Shown here: positions 1 to 4,355 of the stretch, piece after piece | Layout: every line of letters begins with the position of its first letter | Numbering within the stretch: the first letter of the stretch is position 1 | DNA from: Desulfobacteraceae bacterium | GTDB taxonomy: Bacteria > Desulfobacterota > DSM-4660 > Desulfatiglandales > Desulfatiglandaceae | Assembly: GCA_030612945.1 (NCBI GenBank) | Contig: JAUWMY010000230.1 | Location: 1 to 5,218 of the forward strand | Reading direction: 5' to 3' | DNA: 5,218 bases | Program-made: the position numbers and the translations under genes | Notes under the pieces: model-generated | The model's database searches: none | What the model was told of the DNA's origin: nothing | Seen by the model: the letters and a program-made list of their open reading frames with translations, nothing else

Positions 1-16
1 GGGATTGAGGAATTAA
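1..16 (-). repeat. Reverse-oriented copies of a degenerate 8-bp repeat at the window edge
   Basis: GGGATTGA (1-8) and GGAATTAA (9-16) match the reverse complements of the octamers TAAATCCC and TGAATTCC found further right on the + strand. The cluster may continue beyond the left edge. The first 40 bases can also fold: GGGA (1-4) with TCCC (37-40), and TTGAGG (5-10) with CTTCAA (26-31), including one G-T wobble. With only two degenerate units, chance similarity is possible. Confidence 0.35.
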
Positions 17-32
17 AAACAACCGCTTCAAT

Positions 33-64
33 CTAATCCCTGAATTCCTGAATTCCTAAATTTA
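33..64 (+). repeat. Degenerate octamer array, cluster 1
   Basis: Four consecutive 8-bp units can be read: CTAATCCC (33-40), TGAATTCC (41-48), TGAATTCC (49-56) and TAAATTTA (57-64). The two middle units are identical. This cluster is the head of the left copy of a duplicated segment of about 100 bp. No function is assigned. Short-period arrays like this are usually non-coding intergenic filler that changes length by replication slippage. Confidence 0.65.
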
Positions 65-129
65 TTGGCAACAGAGCACTTTACTGTTGGAATCTAAATT
101 TGTGAGCATTTTGCGCACAATATTTTTTA

Positions 130-161
130 TAAGGGCCTAAATCCCTGAATTCCCGAATTTA
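130..161 (+). repeat. Degenerate octamer array, cluster 2
   Basis: The units are TAAGGGCC (130-137), TAAATCCC (138-145), TGAATTCC (146-153) and CGAATTTA (154-161), in the same register and order as cluster 1. This cluster forms both the tail of the left copy and the head of the right copy of the larger duplication. It has one TGAATTCC unit where cluster 1 has two, which accounts for an 8-bp length difference between the copies. Confidence 0.65.
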
Positions 162-223
162 CTGGCCGGCAAGACTCTTCCAGAAGGAAGAAATTGTGAC
201 CATTTTGAATGCAATTCAGTTTG

Positions 224-247
224 TAAGGGCCTAAGGGCCTAATAAGG
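224..247 (+). repeat. Degenerate octamer array, cluster 3
   Basis: TAAGGGCC occurs twice in tandem (224-231 and 232-239), followed by the degenerate TAATAAGG (240-247). This is the tail of the right copy of the larger duplication. The GGCC pairs could form a weak 4-bp hairpin ahead of the T-run at 252-258, but the stem is too short to call a terminator for an upstream gene. Confidence 0.6.
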
Positions 248-256
248 AGTGTTTTT

Positions 257-322
257 TTGTTTTGTGAAATAATGAACGAAGCTCAGCTTCTTTCGAATTG
301 GAAGACCGGAGGTGATCAATGA
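257..322 (+). CDS. Possible 21-codon leader ORF overlapping the rplY start
   Basis: An open frame from TTG at 257 encodes MFCEIMNEAQLLSNWKTGGD plus a final Q, then stops at TGA 320-322. AAGGAG (244-249) lies 7 bases before the TTG, a good ribosome-binding distance. An in-frame ATG at 272 would give a 16-residue version but has no well-placed Shine-Dalgarno. The stop overlaps the rplY start as ATGA (319-322), the classic arrangement for translational coupling. The peptide resembles no family I know and has no regulatory run of a single amino acid. It contains a small stem, GAAGC/GCTTC (278-290). The frame could be open by chance, and rplY has its own strong binding site. Confidence 0.22.
   Translation: MFCEIMNEAQLLSNWKTGGDQ
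308..317 (+). promoter_or_regulatory. Extended Shine-Dalgarno of rplY
   Basis: GGAGGTGATC is complementary to ten consecutive bases near the 3' end of bacterial 16S rRNA (GATCACCTCC). GGAGG ends 6 bases before the ATG at 319. This fixes the rplY start and predicts efficient translation, as expected for a ribosomal protein. Confidence 0.8.
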
Positions 323-984
323 ATCAACCAGTGTTGACTGCCCGTATTAGAAAAAGCAAGGGCAAAGGGGCAGCCAAAAAACTTAGAAAGATGGCTCAGG
401 TTCCTGCCGTTTTCTATGGCCCAAATACCGATTCTGTTATGTTGGCAGTGGATTACCCGGAGTTGGAACATTTACTGAAGCAAGGCTCCAGCGACAACGT
501 TATTCTCGATCTTCAGGTACAATCGGATCAGGGATCTGAAACACACAAAGCCATAATAAAAGATATTCTGATGGATCCTATCAAAGATATCTATCTCCAT
601 GCAGATTTTTATGAAATATCCATGGACAAGGAGATTACAGTCGACGTCCCGATTCGCTTAGTAAACAGCCCGGTGGGAGTCACTGAAGGAGGCATTCTTC
701 AGCACATCAGAAGAAAACTAAATATTTCGTGTCTTCCTGACAAAATGATTGATGCCCTGGAATTGGATGTATCAGGCCTTGCTATCGGAGACTCTTTACA
801 TGTCGAAGACATTGATCTGCCTGAAGGGATCGTATCATTAGAAGAAGGGCATCTGACAGTAGCCACTGTTGCTGCACCAACGATTGTTGAAGAGGAAGAA
901 GAAGTAATTGAGGAAGAACTGGCTGAAGGAGAAGTGGCCGAGTCAGAACAGGAAGCTGAGAGCACTGAAGAATCGAAGGCTTAG
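319..984 (+). CDS. rplY: 50S ribosomal protein L25, long CTC/TL5 form
   Basis: This 221-residue protein is the long form of bacterial L25 (the general stress protein Ctc/TL5 type), which binds 5S rRNA in the central protuberance of the 50S subunit. Residues 1-95 form the L25 5S-binding domain, with the basic N-terminus (RIRKSKGKGAAKKLRK, 9-24) and the VPAVFYGP signature (28-35). Residues about 100-187 form the C-terminal TL5 beta domain, with the typical EGGILQH stretch (123-129). The last 30 or so residues are a low-complexity acidic tail rich in Glu, common in long L25 proteins of this kind. The ATG start is set by a near-perfect Shine-Dalgarno. pth begins 20 bases downstream, the widely conserved rplY-pth pairing. 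Family assignment is firm; stress induction is known for Bacillus Ctc but nothing here shows it. Confidence 0.96.
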   Translation: MNQPVLTARIRKSKGKGAAKKLRKMAQVPAVFYGPNTDSVMLAVDYPELEHLLKQGSSDNVILDLQVQSDQGSETHKAIIKDILMDPIKDIYLHADFYEISMDKEITVDVPIRLVNSPVGVTEGGILQHIRRKLNISCLPDKMIDALELDVSGLAIGDSLHVEDIDLPEGIVSLEEGHLTVATVAAPTIVEEEEEVIEEELAEGEVAESEQEAESTEESKA

Positions 985-990
985 GGGGAG
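984..990 (+). promoter_or_regulatory. Distant Shine-Dalgarno of pth
   Basis: GGGGGAG overlaps the last base of the rplY stop codon. It sits 14 bases before the GTG at 1005, longer than the usual 5-10. No closer purine-rich site and no alternative ATG, GTG or TTG start lies in frame between the two, so pth initiation may be weak or depend on ribosomes finishing rplY. Confidence 0.5.
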
Positions 991-1004
991 TTTATTCAAG
1001 AGAA

Positions 1005-1595
1005 GTGTACTTGATTGTAGGTCTCGGCAATCCCGGTTCAGCATATAAAAGCACACGGCACAACACGGGTTTTCAGGTAATTGACCTTTGGAGCCGGAGT
1101 CTGGGAGTTCGTCTGACAAGCCGTCGGTTTCAGTCAAGAAACATCCGGACGAAACTTCGGGGACGAGAAATTGTGCTCCTTAAGCCGGTTACATTCATGA
1201 ACCAGAGCGGAAGGGCAGTCAGGGCCTGTGCAGACTTTATCCATCTCCCCACTAACAGGACACTGGTCGTCCACGATGACCTTGACCTGCCGGTCGGAAG
1301 GATAAAAGTCGTCAGGAATGGCGGTCCAGGCGGTCATAGAGGGGTATCATCCATTATTGAGCATTTGGGGAGTACGGAATTCCCTCGAATAAAGATTGGA
1401 ATAGGGAGACCCCGATATGGAGAAAACCCGGAGGACTATGTGCTCGCACCATTTTATGGGGATGACAGTGAGATAATGCCGAGAGTGTTTAAGGTGGCAG
1501 TTCGTGCTTGCCGGTTGTTTGTTTTTGAGGGAGTTGAATCGGTAATGAATAAAATAAATCACCAAAATTTTACAAACGAGGAGGAGAAAAACTAA
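1005..1595 (+). CDS. pth: Peptidyl-tRNA hydrolase
   Basis: This cytosolic enzyme (EC 3.1.1.29) cleaves the ester bond between peptide and tRNA in prematurely released peptidyl-tRNAs and so recycles tRNA. The 196 residues match the bacterial Pth family length. Visible signatures are the N-terminal YLIVGLGNPG (2-11), the STRHNTG motif with catalytic His19, PVTFMNQSG (61-69) with substrate-binding Asn66, and HDDLDLP (90-96) with the acidic catalytic partner at Asp91. The GGHRG loop (109-113) and the IKIGIGRP stretch (129-136) follow. In E. coli the loop reads GGHNG with a tRNA-contacting Asn; here Arg112 takes that place. The start is GTG, chosen because the protein begins exactly at the family's usual N-terminus. 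It lies 20 bases after rplY, and its TAA shares one base with the hppA ATG. Confidence 0.97.
   Translation: MYLIVGLGNPGSAYKSTRHNTGFQVIDLWSRSLGVRLTSRRFQSRNIRTKLRGREIVLLKPVTFMNQSGRAVRACADFIHLPTNRTLVVHDDLDLPVGRIKVVRNGGPGGHRGVSSIIEHLGSTEFPRIKIGIGRPRYGENPEDYVLAPFYGDDSEIMPRVFKVAVRACRLFVFEGVESVMNKINHQNFTNEEEKN
1580..1586 (+). promoter_or_regulatory. Ribosome-binding site of hppA inside the pth end
   Basis: GGAGGAG lies in the last codons of pth, 8 bases before the hppA ATG at 1595. Together with the TAATG overlap (pth TAA 1593-1595, hppA ATG 1595-1597) it indicates co-transcription and probable translational coupling. Confidence 0.75.
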
Positions 1596-3655
1596 TGCAG
1601 GGACTAACTGTTATCGCACCTTTTTTGGGGGTTCTGAGTCTAATCATCGCCTGGCTGATCTATGGATATGTCAAAAAGCAGCCCAATGGAACTCCATTGA
1701 TGCAGGAACTGGAGACAATGATCCATGATGGCGCAATGGCGTTCTTAAAAAAGGAATACTCTATCCTGATTATCTTTATAGCTGTTGTGTTTATTGTGTT
1801 AGGGCTGCTTCTCGGTGAGTGGAAAACATCTGTTGCCTTTGTAACGGGTGCTTTCTGTTCCATGCTGGCAGGCTTTTCTGGAATGAGCGCAGCAACCAAG
1901 GGTAATTCCCGTACAGCAGAGGCAGCAACCAAATTCGGCCAGGCACAGGCCCTGAACGTTTCGTACTTTTCAGGCTCTGTCATGGGGCTGGCCGTGGCAG
2001 GTCTTGGCCTCATTGGCCTTGGATTCTGGTTCTGGGTTTACGGGGGCGACCCTGCGACGGCAAAGTACATCAACGGATTTGCCATGGGCGCAAGTTCCAT
2101 TGCCCTGTTTGCCCGTGTGGGCGGCGGTATATTTACAAAGGCCGCTGACGTAGGGGCTGACCTTGTGGGTAAAGTTGAGGCAGGAATTCCCGAAGATGAT
2201 CCAAGGAATCCCGGGGTTATTGCTGACAACGTGGGGGATAATGTTGGTGACATTGCAGGAATGGGGGCTGACATTTTCGAGTCGTTTGTGGGCTCTGTGA
2301 TCGCAACTATTGCCATCGCGGCCACCCTAAGCATTACTCCGGAGTTTTTGGCCAAATTTCCTGTGCTGAAAGACATGGCGACTAAGGACATTAGGCTCAT
2401 GTTCATGGCCACACCGATCCTGATCGTTGTAGCCGGACTCCTCAGTTCATTTGTCGGCGTCTTCTCTATTAAGATCTTCCAGGGCGGAAACCCGGCAGGG
2501 GCCTTGAGGTATACCACCTTTGTGGCTGCCGCTATTTTTGTGATTCTCACGGCTATCATAATAAGTTCCCTCGGCATGCCCTGGGGCGCCTTCTGGGCGA
2601 TCCTTTCAGGTCTTCTTTGTGGAATTGCAATCGGTTTGCTTGCCGAGTATTACACTTCAGGTCCCCCGGTCCGCCGTATTGCTGAGCAATCAAAGACCGG
2701 TTCGGCGACCCTTATTATTGCCGGTCTGGCTCTCGGTATGCAATCCACGTATCTCCCGATCCTTGGTATCTGTGTGGCAACTTTTGTAGGGTTTCAAGCA
2801 GCCGGGATCTACGGCATAGGCCTTTCGGCAGTAGGCATGCTGGCAACGGTTGGAGCAACCATGACCGTGGACGCTTACGGACCCATTGCCGATAACGCAG
2901 GCGGCATCTCGGAGATGGCAGGCCTCGGCCCTGAGACCAGGAAGATCACAGATGGGCTTGACGCCCTCGGCAACACCACTGCAGCCATTGGTAAAGGTTT
3001 TGCCATAGGTTCTGCGGCTCTGACCGCACTGGCCCTGTTCGTGGCCTTTACCCAGGCGGCGGGTCTTGAAATCATCGATATTAAGAACCCCATGGTCGTG
3101 ATCGGCGTTTTTATCGGCGCCATGGTCCCCATGATCTGTGCCGCATTAACAATGACATCCGTTGGTAAGGCGGCCTTCAAGATCGTTGAAGAGATCCGGC
3201 GCCAATTCCGGGAAATTCCGGGATTGCTGGAAGGAAAAGAAGGAGCTAAGCCGGACTCAAAGACCTGCGTTGAAATTGCAACCACCTCGGCCCTTAAGGA
3301 GATGGTGGCCCCTGGCCTGATTGCAATACTCACTCCTGTAGCGGTTGGATTTCTCCTGGGCAAAGAAACTTTAGGAGGCATGCTCTTGGGCGCTACGGTT
3401 ATGGGAGCTTTTCTGGCCCTTTACATGGCAAATGCTGGCGGCGCCTGGGACAATGCGAAAAAATGGATAGAAGAAGGTAATTTAGGCGGGAAAGGGTCCG
3501 ATAACCATAAGGCCGCTGTAGTGGGCGATACCGTTGGTGATCCCTTTAAAGACACCTCCGGTCCGGCCATGAACATTCTCATCAAATTGATGTCTGTGGT
3601 TTCTCTGGTGATTGCGCCAATTTTGCCGACAGTGGGACTCTTTTTAGGAATGTAA
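1595..3655 (+). CDS. hppA: Membrane-bound ion-pumping pyrophosphatase, K+-dependent type
   Basis: This integral membrane enzyme hydrolyses cytosolic pyrophosphate and uses the energy to pump H+ or Na+ across the inner membrane. The 686 residues and many hydrophobic segments (the family has about 16) fit a full-length protein. The substrate and Mg-binding loops are intact: DVGADLVGKVE (185-195), EDDPRNPGVIADNVGDNVGD (200-219), DAYGPIADNAGG near residue 430, DNAKKW (619-624) and the C-terminal GDTVGDPFKDTSGP. Residue 463 in GNTTAAIGKG is Ala, where K+-independent enzymes have Lys, so this is a K+-requiring enzyme. Glu229 in GADIFES occupies the position typical of Na+ pumps, also found in some K+-dependent H+ pumps, so the ion cannot be settled by eye. 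The start is fixed by GGAGGAG and the one-base overlap with pth. The family is certain; the transported ion is open. Confidence 0.97.
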   Translation: MQGLTVIAPFLGVLSLIIAWLIYGYVKKQPNGTPLMQELETMIHDGAMAFLKKEYSILIIFIAVVFIVLGLLLGEWKTSVAFVTGAFCSMLAGFSGMSAATKGNSRTAEAATKFGQAQALNVSYFSGSVMGLAVAGLGLIGLGFWFWVYGGDPATAKYINGFAMGASSIALFARVGGGIFTKAADVGADLVGKVEAGIPEDDPRNPGVIADNVGDNVGDIAGMGADIFESFVGSVIATIAIAATLSITPEFLAKFPVLKDMATKDIRLMFMATPILIVVAGLLSSFVGVFSIKIFQGGNPAGALRYTTFVAAAIFVILTAIIISSLGMPWGAFWAILSGLLCGIAIGLLAEYYTSGPPVRRIAEQSKTGSATLIIAGLALGMQSTYLPILGICVATFVGFQAAGIYGIGLSAVGMLATVGATMTVDAYGPIADNAGGISEMAGLGPETRKITDGLDALGNTTAAIGKGFAIGSAALTALALFVAFTQAAGLEIIDIKNPMVVIGVFIGAMVPMICAALTMTSVGKAAFKIVEEIRRQFREIPGLLEGKEGAKPDSKTCVEIATTSALKEMVAPGLIAILTPVAVGFLLGKETLGGMLLGATVMGAFLALYMANAGGAWDNAKKWIEEGNLGGKGSDNHKAAVVGDTVGDPFKDTSGPAMNILIKLMSVVSLVIAPILPTVGLFLGM

Positions 3656-3662
3656 GAATTAA

Positions 3663-3710
3663 CGATTGGCTATTGACGGTTGAGAATTATCAATCGAAAA
3701 TAGCCAATCG
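3663..3710. repeat. Long imperfect hairpin between hppA and carD, REP-like
   Basis: CGATTGGCTATT (3663-3674) pairs with AATAGCCAATCG (3699-3710), a perfect 12-bp outer stem. After a 2x2 internal loop (GA/AA), CGGTTGA (3677-3683) pairs with TCAATCG (3690-3696) with one G-U wobble, closing a 6-base loop. The ATTG/CAAT core words recur through both arms, suggesting a short repeat family. No T-tract follows on either strand, so it is not a standard intrinsic terminator. It could stabilise the 3' end of the upstream mRNA or be a dispersed palindromic element. Confidence 0.7.
3673..3701 (+). promoter_or_regulatory. Possible sigma-70-type promoter for carD within the hairpin
   Basis: TTGACG (3673-3678) matches five of six bases of the -35 consensus. 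GAAAAT (3696-3701), 17 bases further on, matches four of six of the -10 consensus. This would place a start about 70 bases before carD. It lies entirely inside the palindrome, which may create the resemblance by chance. Confidence 0.2.
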
Positions 3711-3777
3711 AAAATCACAAAAAAGCTGTTCTGGACCTAAACCAGCATAGCTATTAGCTTAGTGTATGGAGGTTTAA

Positions 3778-4257
3778 ATGTTTAAGGTAGGTGACTTGGC
3801 TGTTTATCCTGCTCACGGTGTTGGGCTGATCGAAAAGATCGAGACCCAGGAGATCTCAGGTTGCCGGCAAGATTTCTATGTCATGCGGATCCTTGATAAT
3901 GACATGATCATAATGATACCTACCAATAATGTGGAAAATGTTGGCTTAAGAGAGATCATTGAGCATACAGAGGTCGCCACGCTTTATTCAATCCTGAAAA
4001 AGAGAGATGTTCCCATTGACAATCAGACCTGGAATCGGCGTTACCGAGAGTACATGGACAAGATCAAGACCGGGTCAGTTTTTGAGGTGGCAGAGGTTTA
4101 TCGAGACCTCTTAATCTTAAAGGTAGAGAAAGACCTGTCTTTTGGCGAAAGAAAAATGCTGGATACAGCCAGAAATCTCTTAGTCAAAGAAATATCTCTT
4201 GCCAAAAAAGTTGGTGAAGAACAAGTAGAAGAAGAACTGGATAAGATGTTTGAATAA
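3778..4257 (+). CDS. CarD/CdnL-type RNA polymerase-binding transcription regulator
   Basis: This 159-residue protein belongs to the CarD_CdnL_TRCF family, whose members bind the RNA polymerase beta subunit and stabilise open promoter complexes, especially at rRNA and growth genes. Residues 1-65 form the Tudor-like polymerase-interacting domain, with FKVGDLAVYPAHGVG (2-16) and the IMIPTNN strand (45-51). Residues about 70-145 form the helical DNA-binding domain, with WNRRYREY (85-92), whose Trp corresponds to the conserved tryptophan that wedges into the upstream edge of the bubble, and LSFGERKMLDTARNLLVKEI (120-139). The C-terminus is Glu- and Lys-rich. There is no HMGA-like tail, so it is of CdnL type and not Myxococcus CarD proper. 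GGAGG (3768-3772), 5 bases before the ATG, supports the start. The 122-bp gap from hppA suggests its own promoter or a processed transcript. Confidence 0.93.
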   Translation: MFKVGDLAVYPAHGVGLIEKIETQEISGCRQDFYVMRILDNDMIIMIPTNNVENVGLREIIEHTEVATLYSILKKRDVPIDNQTWNRRYREYMDKIKTGSVFEVAEVYRDLLILKVEKDLSFGERKMLDTARNLLVKEISLAKKVGEEQVEEELDKMFE

Positions 4258-4355
4258 AATCACTCCGAGATTTTTTTCGCTCCTTCCTTCGGCGGGGTGT
4301 CGCCGATTAATAAGGAAATTTCCCTTCGATCAGGCTTTTTTTAGCAATTCTCATT
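4258..4355 (+). other. carD-rluD intergenic region with competing short hairpins
   Basis: TCGGCG (4289-4294) and CGCCGA (4301-4306) form a 6-bp GC-rich hairpin with a 6-base loop. CACTCCG (4261-4267) could instead pair with CGGGGTG (4293-4299), one wobble included, so the two folds exclude each other. T-runs lie at 4271-4277 and 4336-4342, but neither directly follows the GC-rich stem, so no standard terminator is called. GGAAATTTCC (4314-4323) is a perfect 10-base palindrome. I see no gene here. Confidence 0.4.

Larger units (their letters stand above)
33..242 (+). repeat. Diverged tandem duplication, two units of about 100 bp
   Basis: The segment 33-140 is repeated in diverged form at 137-242. 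Both units begin with CCCTGAATTCC (38-48 and 143-153), continue with an AATTTA-TGGC stretch, a 22-base variable part ending GGA, then TTGTGA (100-105 and 194-199) and CATTTTG (107-113 and 201-207), and end in TAAGGGCCTAA (130-140 and 224-234). From CATTTTG to that end the two copies have equal length. The variable part forms different hairpins in the two copies: CAACAG/CTGTTG (69-74 with 84-89) on the left, and TCTTCC/GGAAGA with an AGAA loop (176-191) on the right. Apart from this duplication I see no gene in 1-256. The first-frame reading that stops at 34-36 is too short to identify as a gene end. Confidence 0.7.

Noticed and set aside
1..36. C-terminal end of an upstream gene (GIEELKTTASI then TAA in the first frame)
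   Set aside because: Eleven residues match no family I recognise, and the bases overlap reverse-oriented octamer units, so the frame is more likely non-coding.
100..120. CRP/FNR-type binding site
   Set aside because: The TGTGA and CACA halves are 9-10 bases apart instead of the 6 expected for CRP, and the right half-site lacks TCACA.
33..247. CRISPR-like repeat-spacer pattern
   Set aside because: The repeats are degenerate 8-mers and the intervening segments of about 63 bp are homologous to each other, unlike CRISPR spacers. No cas gene is present.
699..965. Ser-rich reverse-strand ORF opposite rplY
   Set aside because: Its Ser runs are the antisense reading of the Glu-rich tail of L25; it has no independent support.
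2038..2577. Long reverse-strand ORFs opposite hppA (2038-2577, also 1660-2013 and 2875-3381)
   Set aside because: They are antisense shadows of a strongly conserved membrane protein and carry no recognisable domain.
3663..3710. Rho-independent terminator after hppA
   Set aside because: The stem is AT-rich and followed by AAAATCACAA, with no T-tract downstream on either strand.
3778..4257. Myxococcus-type CarD with HMGA domain, or a TRCF fragment
   Set aside because: The protein is complete at 159 residues with both CdnL domains, has no AT-hook tail and no helicase motifs.
4256..4277. Terminator after carD (AAAATC/GATTTT stem with T-run)
   Set aside because: The stem is six almost all A-T pairs overlapping the stop codon, and the T-run is partly inside the stem, so it is too weak.
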